A program made the position numbers and the translations under genes. From Thermasporomyces sp040195635 (GTDB lineage Bacteria > Actinomycetota > Actinomycetes > Propionibacteriales > Actinopolymorphaceae): 64,000 nucleotides of DNA. Positions 15,443 through 23,518 of this stretch are shown here, piece by piece. The stretch is taken from the NCBI RefSeq assembly GCF_040195635.1, contig NZ_JBEFTX010000019.1:1-64000 (forward strand), written 5' to 3'. Numbering within the stretch: the stretch's first letter is position 1; each line of letters begins with the position of its first letter. The notes below the pieces were generated by a model that did not search any database, was not told the DNA's origin, and worked only from the letters and a program-made list of their open reading frames with translations.

Positions 15443-16534
15443 TCAGTCCCTTATTTTGCAGTGACTTCGGCCTTGGTGATCGGTGCTCGACGTCGGCAGG
15501 TGGGCATGGGTACCGCATCCGAGGGTCGTACGGCTGGGATCGAGCTGCGGGCGGCGGGGTGAGCGTCCTGCAAGGAGCTGCCCAAATCGTTCCAGCGCGG
15601 CCTCGCCCTGGTCGAGCATCTCTTCGGCGTAGGTGGGTCCGAACCGTTCGGCGACTGCGCCAACGAACATCGCGTTACTGAGGGCTCTCGCCCAAGCGTG
15701 ACCCGCATCTGCCTGCCACGGATCCAGTGGACAGCCAGCGATGTCCTCCCACGCCCGAAGGTAGGCGGAGAACCCAGCCGAGGACCTGGTGGCGGATAGG
15801 GCAACGTCAAGCATGATCGGGCCCACCCGCGCGTTTCCCCAATCGATGAGTCGAGGCGGTCCATCCGCGTCTTCTGCAACGACAACGTTGAGGCCGTACA
15901 CATCGCCGTGCAGAAGGGTGGCGGGTAGTACGTCCGGACCGGCGTAGATCCGCTCGTCGTAGGACCATCGATGCAGTAGATCCAGGGCACGGTCGTGAAG
16001 CGGATGGGGCGCTTTGCGCTGGGCATCGCGAATCCACGGCGAGGCGAAGTCCATCAGAGCCTCGCGACAGAACGCCTCATCGACTCGTCGAAGGTCTGCA
16101 GGCAGCGTGCTCGCTGTCCCGAGATGTCGATGGTGCAACCGCGCCAAGCTGGCGAACACCGTCCCCGGAACTTCCGCATCCCACGGCATGGTCGCGCCCG
16201 GATAGAACGGTGTCACGATCCACGGTCCGGACTGATCCGTGCCTGCGTCAATCAGCTCCGGGAAGGTGTCGGCAGCAGGCACAGACGCGATCTCCCGCAG
16301 GGCGATCACCTCGGCGGAGGATGCACGCTTCGCGACGACGTCGAACTGCTCCCTCCGGCCACTCGACCATACGGCGGTGACCTCGACCCGCTCGACCAGG
16401 AGGGAGCCAACGCCACCCGTCAGGGGATGCCGCTGTCCAACCTCAATGACGGCGAGATCGGGGTGAGTGCGCCGGAGCCACCGGACGAGGGCCGCCTTCC
16501 GGATCGGCACGTTCAGGTCGATCGGCGACGTCAT
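15443..16534 (-). CDS. APH-family phosphotransferase
   Basis: A 363-residue kinase-like protein of the aminoglycoside/choline phosphotransferase superfamily. The catalytic loop is LLHGDVYGLNVVV with both Asp and Asn present, and the metal-binding Asp is in LIDWGNARVGP. An ATP-binding lobe precedes it (FDVVAKRASSAEVIALREI, with a Lys suited to phosphate binding). The C-terminal tail after residue about 325 is low in structure and rich in Arg, Pro and Thr. ATG 16534 has GGAGGGG upstream. Family members phosphorylate hydroxyls of antibiotics, sugars or amines; no resistance context is present, so the substrate is open. Confidence 0.75.
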   Translation of the reverse strand: MTSPIDLNVPIRKAALVRWLRRTHPDLAVIEVGQRHPLTGGVGSLLVERVEVTAVWSSGRREQFDVVAKRASSAEVIALREIASVPAADTFPELIDAGTDQSGPWIVTPFYPGATMPWDAEVPGTVFASLARLHHRHLGTASTLPADLRRVDEAFCREALMDFASPWIRDAQRKAPHPLHDRALDLLHRWSYDERIYAGPDVLPATLLHGDVYGLNVVVAEDADGPPRLIDWGNARVGPIMLDVALSATRSSAGFSAYLRAWEDIAGCPLDPWQADAGHAWARALSNAMFVGAVAERFGPTYAEEMLDQGEAALERFGQLLAGRSPRRPQLDPSRTTLGCGTHAHLPTSSTDHQGRSHCKIRD

Positions 16535-16706
16535 GGGTCTTCAGGCCCCTCCAGGCGGTAGGTGACTTCTGCCATCACACTCCTACAACTGCTTCCCGCC
16601 GCAGACTCCGACGGGGACAAGGCGTGGTCGCATCACCGAAACCTAACGGCGCATCGGTCACCGCTGCGAGAGACGTTCGCGCGTAACTGCGCCCGGACCG
16701 TGGATG

Positions 16707-17369
16707 TCAGGAGGTGCGCGGTGCCACCAGGCCGGATTCGTAGGCGAGGACGACGAGCTGGGCGCGGTCGCGGGCGTGGAGCTTGACCATGGCCCGGTTG
16801 ATGTGGGTTTTCGCGGTCAGTGGGCTGATCACCATGCGGGCGGCGATCTGGTCGTTCGACAGGCCCTGCGCGACCAGGGCGACGGCCTCGCGTTCGCGGT
16901 TTGTCAGGTCTTTCAGCGCCGTGTCGGTGCCGCTGTTGAGCGGTTGGGTGACGTACCGGTTGATCAGCTTGCGGGTGATCGACGGTGCGAGCAGGGCGTC
17001 ACCGCGGGCGGCGACGCGTACGGCGTGCAGGAAGTCTTCCGGCTGGATGTCCTTGACGAGGAATCCGGCCGCGCCGGCGCGGAGCGCGTTGAAGACGTAC
17101 TCGTCCAATCCGTAGTTGGTCAGGATGACGACGTGCACCCGCGCCAGGGACGGGTCCGCGGCGATGCGCCGGGTCGCTTCGATGCCGTCGATGACCGGCA
17201 TCTGAATGTCGATGAGTGCGATGTCGGGCAGGTGTTGCCTGGCCAGCGCCAGGGTCTCGCTGCCGTCGGCGGCCTCGGCCACCACCTCGATGTCGTCCTC
17301 GACGTCAAGGAGCGCGCGGAATCCGCTGCGAATGAGCGGCTGGTCGTCGACCAGCAGGACACGGATCAT
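16707..17369 (-). CDS. NarL/LuxR-type response regulator
   Basis: A 220-residue response regulator: a receiver domain with acidic pocket VDDQ (D8, D9), phospho-acceptor D54 in LIDIQMP and the conserved Lys in LVKDIQPEDF, then a LuxR-type helix-turn-helix (LTNREREAVALVAQGLSNDQ; INRAMVKL). It begins at ATG 17369, overlapping the stop of the sensor kinase by four bases, so the two are translationally coupled. When phosphorylated it should bind DNA, and the divergent membrane-protein gene at 18701 is the obvious candidate target. The motif ISPLTAKTHINR is the recognition-helix region. Confidence 0.92.
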   Translation of the reverse strand: MIRVLLVDDQPLIRSGFRALLDVEDDIEVVAEAADGSETLALARQHLPDIALIDIQMPVIDGIEATRRIAADPSLARVHVVILTNYGLDEYVFNALRAGAAGFLVKDIQPEDFLHAVRVAARGDALLAPSITRKLINRYVTQPLNSGTDTALKDLTNREREAVALVAQGLSNDQIAARMVISPLTAKTHINRAMVKLHARDRAQLVVLAYESGLVAPRTS

Positions 17370-18484
17370 GGTGTTTGATCCACAGGTAGTTCGGCCTGGA
17401 CGGTGAAGCCGCCCTCGCTGCGCGGTGCCGCCCGCAGGTGACCTCCGAGGGCGGTGACTCGTTCGCGCATCCCGAGCAGCCCGACGCCGTGCACCGGCGC
17501 GGTGTCCGACGTGGCCTTGCCGTCGTCATCGACCCGGATGACCAGGGCGTCGGGACGGTAGTCGATTCGGACCGACGCGGTAGCGGCGGCGGCGTGACGG
17601 GCGATGTTGGTCAGAGACTCCTGAACGATCCGGTAGGCGGTCCGGTCCACTGCGGCCGGCACGTCGTTACGGCGTCCCTCGATCGTCAGCTTCGCGTCCA
17701 GGCCGGTCGTCCGGGCCCGTCGCACCAGCTCCGGAACGTGGTCGAGCCCATGCGGCGGGTTCTTGTCGTCGTCGCGCAGCGCCTCCAGGGTCGCGCGCAG
17801 TTCCCGGGCCGCCTCACGACCGGCCTCCCGGATCGCCAGCAGGGCCTCAGGCACCTGTTCCCCCCGCTTGCGGGCCAGGTGGACGGCGACTTCGGCCTGC
17901 ACCTTGATGACGGAGATCTGGTGGGTGAGCGAATCGTGCAGCTCCCGCGCGATGTGCAGCCGCTCCTCGTTGGCGCGGCGCCGCGCGGTCTCCTCACGGG
18001 TGTGCTCGGCCGCATCCGCCCGGCGCTCGGCCTGCCGCAACGCTTCACCCGCCGCACCGGCGGCGATCAGCCAGGCCAGCTCCAGGGCGCCACGGGACTG
18101 CGTGAACGCCTCGCCCACGGGCCAGTCGTAGGGAGACGCGAGGATCGCGAGCGGAAGAGTAGCCAGCATGATCACCGAACCCGCCACCGTGACGATGCGG
18201 TGTCCCGCCCGTACGGCGGCATACACCGCGAACAGATACGCGACGGCAGGTACGTCGAAACCGACCGCCTGGTAGCCCAAGGCGCACAACCCGGTCACAG
18301 CCAGAACGGGAACCGGAGCCCAGCGGCGCGCGGCCAGCGCCAGACCGCCGGTTATCAACAACGCGTAACCCAGCAGGTCGAGATCCGTGGAGGGGTGTTG
18401 CCTGGACAGCCCCGCGACCATCAGGGTCGTCGCCACGCCAACGGCGATCACCCAGTCGCTGGCGCCGATCCGTCCCCTGCTCAC
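17366..18484 (-). CDS. membrane sensor histidine kinase (NarX-like)
   Basis: A 372-residue kinase that pairs with the downstream response regulator. The N-terminal about 145 residues contain four or five hydrophobic helices with no large extracellular loop, suggesting a membrane or intramembrane signal. The HisKA_3 dimerisation helix carries the phospho-accepting H183 in ARELHDSLTHQ. The ATPase domain has the N-box ESLTNIARHA and the G-box HGVGLLGMRERV. The start is GTG 18484. This actinobacterial class often senses cell-envelope stress, but the signal here is not known. Confidence 0.9.
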   Translation of the reverse strand: MSRGRIGASDWVIAVGVATTLMVAGLSRQHPSTDLDLLGYALLITGGLALAARRWAPVPVLAVTGLCALGYQAVGFDVPAVAYLFAVYAAVRAGHRIVTVAGSVIMLATLPLAILASPYDWPVGEAFTQSRGALELAWLIAAGAAGEALRQAERRADAAEHTREETARRRANEERLHIARELHDSLTHQISVIKVQAEVAVHLARKRGEQVPEALLAIREAGREAARELRATLEALRDDDKNPPHGLDHVPELVRRARTTGLDAKLTIEGRRNDVPAAVDRTAYRIVQESLTNIARHAAAATASVRIDYRPDALVIRVDDDGKATSDTAPVHGVGLLGMRERVTALGGHLRAAPRSEGGFTVQAELPVDQTP

Positions 18485-18542
18485 ACGTGCACCCTAGCCA
18501 GAGGTTTGGGCGGGCAACTCCTGCGTGCAGATGATCAGCCTC

Positions 18543-18560
18543 CTACCGCACACGCGGTAG
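18543..18560. promoter_or_regulatory. inverted repeat between kinase and membrane-protein genes
   Basis: CTACCGC (18543-18549) and GCGGTAG (18554-18560) form a perfect 7-bp inverted repeat with a 4-bp spacer, in the 216-bp divergent region upstream of both the sensor kinase and the DUF6223-like gene. It is a candidate binding site for the response regulator. Confidence 0.35.
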
Positions 18561-18700
18561 CTTCGCGCCCCCTGCGGCGTCTGCGGCAGCCGGCTACGGC
18601 CTTGGCGGCAGCGCGAATTGTCTGCGTCCGCACAACGACCGATGGTGGGTCCAACGGACATGATCAGCGACGTCCAGTCGTAGGAGAGAAGGAGTACCTC

Positions 18701-19117
18701 ATGTCCGTACGACACCTGCCTGCCGCCGGCGCTGCCGCCCTGCTCGGAGTATTGGGGCTTGCCACACCAGCAGCCGCGAACGTCTTGGTCCAGCCGGCCG
18801 CCGCCACTGCTTACACGATGACCGCCGGGCGTTTCTGGTCCTTGGTGGCCGCGCTACTGGGACTGGCCGGCGTGGTCATCGGCGGGCTGGCTCTGGCCCG
18901 GTCCGCCGGTCGTATCGGCGCCGGGGGGAGGGGCGCCATCCTGGCCCTGGCGGCGGGGCTGGCCGGTGCCGTCATCGGCGGGCTGGTTGTGGCCGCCGCC
19001 GACGGGGGTCCCGGCACCGGCTACGGAATAGTCGGAGGCTTCGTCGCCCTGGTGGTGGGACTGATCGCCATGGTCCTCGGCGGGCTGGCTCTAGCGCGCT
19101 CCCGCCGCGCCGGCTGA
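18701..19117 (+). CDS. small membrane protein, DUF6223-like
   Basis: A 138-residue protein. The basic start and hydrophobic run (MSVRHLPAAGAAALLGVLGL) ending at ATPAAANV look like a cleavable signal peptide. Three further hydrophobic segments follow, two of them built on the repeated phrase VIGGL.A/VLGGLALARS. The layout resembles actinobacterial DUF6223 proteins, of unknown function. The ATG at 18701 is set by a strong GGAGAGAAGGAG. Its divergent position next to a sensor kinase/response regulator pair suggests control by that system, perhaps as part of an envelope stress response. Confidence 0.75.
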   Translation: MSVRHLPAAGAAALLGVLGLATPAAANVLVQPAAATAYTMTAGRFWSLVAALLGLAGVVIGGLALARSAGRIGAGGRGAILALAAGLAGAVIGGLVVAAADGGPGTGYGIVGGFVALVVGLIAMVLGGLALARSRRAG

Positions 19118-19120
19118 GCC

Positions 19121-19148
19121 GCTGACCGGCTGACCGGCTGACCGGCTG
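19121..19148. repeat. 8-bp tandem repeat
   Basis: Three and a half copies of GCTGACCG lie directly after the stop codon of the small membrane protein. They form no stable hairpin and no function is apparent. Confidence 0.6.
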
Positions 19149-19209
19149 TGAACTCGAGCGCGCCCCGGCTTGCCCGAAGACCAAGCGTCGCCGCCCAACG
19201 AGCAGCTCC

Positions 19210-19803
19210 TCAAGTCGTGGCTCGGCGGTGTGGAGCCAGGGTGCGATCTATGCGTTCGGCGAGCCAGCTGTGTAGCTCGCCGGTCCCGTCGATAGCCCAC
19301 GTCAGCAGGGCGCCACAGTAGATCGCGTACAGGCTGTCAGCGAGCACTTCGCACCGGTCGACCACGACGTCGCCATTCTTCGCGGCCTCTTCCAGCAGGG
19401 TGGTGAGTTCCGCCCGTAGGGACCGGCTGAGGTCCGCCGCGTGTCTGTGCAGATCCGGGTCGGTGAGGTCCAGTTGCAGGAACGCGAGGTTGTTGGCCAC
19501 GCCCTCTCGAGTCGTGATCGGACCAGGCAGCGAGACGAGCGCTTTGCGGATCGCCTCCAACGGTCCGGGCGTAGCTGCTCGCGCGTCCTCGAAGATGCTG
19601 GCGACGCCGGCCGCTTCCCGGGAGGCAAAGGCGACCAGGAGGGCGCGCTTGGAGCCGAACCTCTGGGTCAGGCCCGGCGCGGACAGACCGGCTCGGCGCG
19701 CTACCGCCGCGAGAGTTAGCCCCGATGGGCCTACCGCAGTGACCACATCGGCAACAGCATCGAAAATTGCTTCGTCGCTGACGGAACGTGGACGTCCGGT
19801 CAT
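19210..19803 (-). CDS. TetR-family repressor
   Basis: A 197-residue regulator with an N-terminal TetR helix-turn-helix (AAVARRAGLSAPGLTQRFGS, residues about 33-52) and an alpha-helical ligand-binding domain. ATG 19803 is preferred over 19812 because MTGRPRS is the usual opening. It is divergent from the MFS exporter at 19860, with a 56-bp gap that contains the palindrome TTTACG-N6-CGTAAA. The simplest model is that it represses the exporter, and probably itself, until a substrate of the exporter binds. Confidence 0.85.
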   Translation of the reverse strand: MTGRPRSVSDEAIFDAVADVVTAVGPSGLTLAAVARRAGLSAPGLTQRFGSKRALLVAFASREAAGVASIFEDARAATPGPLEAIRKALVSLPGPITTREGVANNLAFLQLDLTDPDLHRHAADLSRSLRAELTTLLEEAAKNGDVVVDRCEVLADSLYAIYCGALLTWAIDGTGELHSWLAERIDRTLAPHRRATT

Positions 19804-19826
19804 GCCGACCACCTCAGAACCTTTAC

Positions 19827-19844
19827 TTTACGAACGACCGTAAA
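19827..19844. promoter_or_regulatory. TetR operator between repressor and MFS exporter
   Basis: TTTACG (19827-19832) and CGTAAA (19839-19844) are perfect inverted arms with a 6-bp spacer, lying 15 bp before the exporter start. Size, symmetry and location fit a TetR-family operator that blocks transcription in both directions. Confidence 0.6.
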
Positions 19845-19859
19845 TTATTGTCTGTCGGC

Positions 19860-21266
19860 ATGGCCATACAGCCCGACGCGACATATGCCTCCAACCACAC
19901 CGGAAGGCGCCGCTTCGTCATCGTCCTGATCTGTGCGGCTCAGGCCATGCTCATCGTGGACGTCGTTGTCGTCAACGTCGCGTTGCCGTCGATCCGGAAC
20001 GGTCTCGCCATCCCCGATGATCACCTCCAGCTCATCTCCGTCGCTTACACGCTGACCTTCGGCAGCCTACTGATCGCGTTCGGCCGGGCCGGTGATCTGC
20101 TCGGTCGCCGCCGGTTGTTCCTCCTCGGCCTCTCGCTGTTCACTCTCGCCTCGCTGTTCACTGGTCTAGCCCAGAACGAATGGCAACTGATCATCGCCCG
20201 AGCCGGGCAGGGTGTCGGCGCGGCGATGGTCGCACCGACGGCCCTGGCGCTGTTGACTACTGCCTTCGAACAGGGAGCCAGGCGAAACCGTGCACTCGGC
20301 TACTGGGCGGCGGTGAGTTCAGCGGGTGCAATCGGCGGGCAATTACTCGGTGGACTGATGACCGACACTCTCGGCTGGCGATGGATCTTTCTCATCAACG
20401 TTCCAGTCGGCGTCGTCACCGTCATCGCCGGCTGCTTCGTTTTCGCCGAGAGCCGCGACGACCGTCGGCCCTCCCTCAACCTACGCGGCGCGGTCCTGCT
20501 CGTCATTTCGGTGGCGTGCGGAATGCTCGCGATCACCCGGTTCGCCGAGGGCGGGCACAAAGATGAGGGAACATTTCTGCTGGTGGCGGCTGCCACCGCC
20601 TTGGTGGCGTTTATCATGGTGGAGCGTCGTCACAACACGCCGATCTTCGATCCACGACTCATCCGCAGGGGCAACGTGGTGGCTGCAAACGCGCTTCTTG
20701 CCGTGAATGCAGGGACGCTCGGAGGCACTCTGTTCTTTACGACGCTCTATTTGCAGCTGGTTCTCGGTTACTCACCTATGGAGGTGGGGTTCGCGTTTGC
20801 CCCCATCACGCTACTTATTCTCATCATTTCGCCACGGGCCGGCGCTCTCATCACCCGATATGGCGCCCGCCTACTCGTGCTGATCGGGTTCTGCCTGCTC
20901 GCTGGTGGAATGCTCCTACTCGCCCGAGTCCCGACGAACGGCAGCTACCTTCGAGACGTACTACCGCCGCTGTTTCTTCTCGCCATTGGCAGTGGTCTGT
21001 CATATGCCCCCACGTTTGCTGCAGGCACGGCGGGCGTTCCGGACCACGACCAGGGCCTGGCATCCGGACTACTCAACTCCGCACAAGAACTCGGCACAGC
21101 AGTTGGTGTCGCGGTCCTTGGCGCTCTGGCTGCTGCATCGACCATCGACACCACCGTCAACTCACTCGCTGCGGGTTACCGCACCGGACTCCTCACCGCC
21201 GCAGGTGCTTTGGTCGTCAGCCTTCTGCTCATCCGACAGGTTCCCGGCACGGGCCGAACTGCGTGA
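19860..21266 (+). CDS. MFS drug exporter (DHA2 / EmrB-QacA type)
   Basis: A 468-residue major-facilitator protein with about 14 hydrophobic helices. The DHA2 motifs are visible: VVVNVALPSI in helix 1 (motif D1), GRAGDLLGRRRLFLLG in the first cytoplasmic loop (motif A), ARAGQGVGAAMVAPTALAL (motif B) and GALGGQLLGG-like AIGGQLLGGLMT in helix 5 (motif C, the antiporter motif). It should export hydrophobic toxic compounds in exchange for protons. ATG 19860 aligns with the family start. It is controlled, by inference, by the divergent TetR repressor. Confidence 0.9.
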   Translation: MAIQPDATYASNHTGRRRFVIVLICAAQAMLIVDVVVVNVALPSIRNGLAIPDDHLQLISVAYTLTFGSLLIAFGRAGDLLGRRRLFLLGLSLFTLASLFTGLAQNEWQLIIARAGQGVGAAMVAPTALALLTTAFEQGARRNRALGYWAAVSSAGAIGGQLLGGLMTDTLGWRWIFLINVPVGVVTVIAGCFVFAESRDDRRPSLNLRGAVLLVISVACGMLAITRFAEGGHKDEGTFLLVAAATALVAFIMVERRHNTPIFDPRLIRRGNVVAANALLAVNAGTLGGTLFFTTLYLQLVLGYSPMEVGFAFAPITLLILIISPRAGALITRYGARLLVLIGFCLLAGGMLLLARVPTNGSYLRDVLPPLFLLAIGSGLSYAPTFAAGTAGVPDHDQGLASGLLNSAQELGTAVGVAVLGALAAASTIDTTVNSLAAGYRTGLLTAAGALVVSLLLIRQVPGTGRTA

Positions 21267-21309
21267 TCTCGGCGAGGGTGAAACGGTCGGACCGGCGCCC
21301 CCACCATCC

Positions 21310-22260
21310 TCACCAGCTGCCGAACGTACGGCGGTAGTCGTTGGGTGCGACCCCGACGGTGCGGTGAAAGTGATGGCGCAGCAGGGCCGCCGAGCCGAAT
21401 CCGCACTGTGTGGCGACCTCCTCGATGGTGAGTTCGGACTCTTCGAGGAGATGTCGGGCGTGAAGCACTCGTTGGGTGGACAGCCAGCGGTTCGGTGTTG
21501 TCCCGGTCTCGGCGAGGAACCTGCGGGCGAAGGTGCGTTCGGACATCTTGGCCCGGCGGGCCAGCGTCGCGACGGTGTGCTCGGCGGCGATGTTCTCGCG
21601 CATGAAGGTGAGAAGTGGCCCGAGGCTGTCCGCTGCACACTGCGGGATGGGTAGCTCGATGTACTGGCGTTGTCCTCCGTCGCGTTGGGGCGGCACCACC
21701 ATCCGGCGGGCGATGGTCGTGGCGGGACCTGAACCGAGTTCGCGGCGGACCAGGTGCAGGCAGGCGTCGATCCCTGCTGCGGTCCCTGCGCTGGTGATGA
21801 TGTTGCCGTCCTCGACGAACAGGACGTCCGGGTCGAGTCGGGCGTTGGGGAAGCGGGCGGCGAACGCGTCGGCGTAGTACCAGTGGGTCGCACACCGCCG
21901 GCCATCGAGCAGCCCGCTGGCGCCGAGTACGAACGCACCGCTGCAGACCGACAGCAGGATGGATCCGGCATCTGCGGCGGACCGTAGCGCGTCGAGGACT
22001 GCCGAGGGGTACTCGTCGCGGACCTTGGCCGCCGGAACGGCAACGACATCGGCACCGCTGATCGCGTCCAGCCCCGCCTCGGGGATGACCTGGACACCGA
22101 TGCTGCTTCGCAACGGCTCACCCGGCCGCTCTCCACATACCCGAAACTCCATCGGCGGCACGCCCTCGTCAGTCCGGTCGATTCCGAAGACCTCACACAC
22201 GACACCGAACTCGAACGGTGCGAATTCCTCGATCAGGACGACGGCAACGGTGTTGAGCAT
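21310..22260 (-). CDS. GlxA-type transcriptional regulator (DJ-1/PfpI + AraC HTH)
   Basis: A 316-residue regulator: an N-terminal DJ-1/PfpI-like domain (residues about 2-165), with the elbow cysteine in LLSVCSGAFVLGASGLL followed by the family's ATHWYYADAF, and a C-terminal AraC-type double helix-turn-helix (ARRAKMSERTFARRFLAETG; IEEVATQCGFGSAALLRHHF). ATG 22260 starts at MLNTVAVVL, which aligns with relatives. Such proteins activate catabolic or detoxification genes on binding a small ligand. No partner gene is obvious, so its targets may be elsewhere. Confidence 0.88.
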   Translation of the reverse strand: MLNTVAVVLIEEFAPFEFGVVCEVFGIDRTDEGVPPMEFRVCGERPGEPLRSSIGVQVIPEAGLDAISGADVVAVPAAKVRDEYPSAVLDALRSAADAGSILLSVCSGAFVLGASGLLDGRRCATHWYYADAFAARFPNARLDPDVLFVEDGNIITSAGTAAGIDACLHLVRRELGSGPATTIARRMVVPPQRDGGQRQYIELPIPQCAADSLGPLLTFMRENIAAEHTVATLARRAKMSERTFARRFLAETGTTPNRWLSTQRVLHARHLLEESELTIEEVATQCGFGSAALLRHHFHRTVGVAPNDYRRTFGSW

Positions 22261-22347
22261 GCCCGCGAGACTAGCTGGCAGGATATTGCGGCACAACGTC
22301 AGAGCTGCCACTGGTGGCGGGATTTAGCTGGGCGCAAGCTTCATGCC

Positions 22348-22551
22348 ATGGACGTACTCCTCGCCCTCGCCGCCATCGGATTGATCATCGTCTGGCTTGC
22401 CCGCCGCGGCGCGGCCCAGACGGGTCCGCGCTCTCGCCTTGCCGGCAGTACCGACATCATCGACCGAGACGCCGCTCGCGTGGTCGCCGACCTCCGCGCC
22501 CGCCAACCGGGCCGAGGCGACGCCCGCAGCTCCGCCGGCCCACCTTTGTAG
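22348..22551 (+). CDS. small single-pass membrane protein, unknown function
   Basis: A 67-residue protein with one N-terminal membrane helix (LLALAAIGLIIVWLARRG), a basic stop-transfer stretch and a short cytoplasmic tail containing DRDAARVVADLRAR. This layout is common among conserved actinobacterial small proteins of unknown role. There is no convincing ribosome binding site, and the gene stands alone between a regulator and a polysaccharide locus. Confidence 0.45.
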   Translation: MDVLLALAAIGLIIVWLARRGAAQTGPRSRLAGSTDIIDRDAARVVADLRARQPGRGDARSSAGPPL

Positions 22552-22755
22552 CGTACGCGCAATGCGCAGTCCGCCCGCGGAGAGTCCAGTGGTGCATGTC
22601 ACACGCCACGCGCCGTTGCCTAGCTGTTGCGAGTACGCAATACTAGTGCCGCGCACGCACTAATCCAGGACGATCGCCCGCGACGAGGACGTCGGATCAT
22701 TCGCGCCTCCTGGCCCACGTTCGCACCACCCCACGTGCTCCAGAGAGGACGGTCA

Positions 22756-23514
22756 ATGATCACGTCTGCCCAGGCTGCCAGGTTGCTGGATCGTGACATC
22801 CAGCCGGTCTACGGCCCGGAGGCGAGGCAGCTGCTCCAGGACCAGACCGTTCTGGTGACCGGTGCCGGTGGCTCCATTGGGAGCGAGATCGCTCGGCAGG
22901 CCCTGCAGCTCGGTGCCGGATGCGTCTACTTCCTCGATCAGGACGAGTACGCGTTGCACAGCCTCCAGCTCGACCTGTACGGCGTCGGGTTGCTCGATGA
23001 TGAGAGGTTCGTCCTGTGTGACATCCGTGACCGGCACAGCGTCGACCGGATCTTCGCCGAGGCGAAGCCGTCGATCGTGTACCACGCGGCCGCGCACAAG
23101 CACCTGCCGCTGCTCGAGAGGTCGCCGGTCGCCGCGGTCCAGACCAACGTGCTCGGAACTCGGACGATCGCACGCGCCTGCATCGAGAACGGCGTACAGC
23201 GGTTCATCAACATCTCCACTGACAAGGCGGCACATCCGAGCTCGGTGCTCGGGATGACGAAGCGGCTCGCCGAACTCGTCACCTCGTCCGTGGCCGGCCT
23301 GGGAACGCGGGTTGCGTCGGTTCGGTTCGGCAACGTGCTCGGAAGTCGAGGCTCGTTCTTTCCCACGCTGGCGTGGCAGATCGCCTCGGGCCGGACAGTG
23401 AAGGTGACCCACCCCGACGTGTCGCGGTACTTCATGACGATTCCCGAGGCGGCCGGCCTGGTGATGGAGGCGTCGGTCCTCGCCAGTAAGGGCGAGACCT
23501 GCCTCAGGAGTTGA
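22756..23514 (+). CDS. CapD-like nucleotide-sugar epimerase/dehydratase, C-terminally truncated
   Basis: A 252-residue SDR of the CapD/FlaA1 family, which modifies UDP-sugars for surface polysaccharides. The NAD-binding loop is VLVTGAGGSIGSE, the catalytic region holds NISTDKAAHPSS and VLGMTKRLAE, and the family motif RFGNVLGSRGSFFPTL is present. After MEASVLASKGET the chain ends abruptly with CLRS, whereas relatives continue about 70-90 residues to complete the substrate-binding lobe. The final codons double as the AGGAG ribosome binding site for the next gene, so a deletion probably joined the two. ATG 22756 follows GAGAGGAC. Activity is doubtful. Confidence 0.75.
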   Translation: MITSAQAARLLDRDIQPVYGPEARQLLQDQTVLVTGAGGSIGSEIARQALQLGAGCVYFLDQDEYALHSLQLDLYGVGLLDDERFVLCDIRDRHSVDRIFAEAKPSIVYHAAAHKHLPLLERSPVAAVQTNVLGTRTIARACIENGVQRFINISTDKAAHPSSVLGMTKRLAELVTSSVAGLGTRVASVRFGNVLGSRGSFFPTLAWQIASGRTVKVTHPDVSRYFMTIPEAAGLVMEASVLASKGETCLRS

Positions 23515-23518
23515 CCCG

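Noticed and set aside
17438..18700. Upstream extension of the small DUF6223-like gene over the sensor kinase
   Set aside because: The region is antisense to the kinase. The ATG at 18701 has a strong ribosome binding site and begins a signal peptide.
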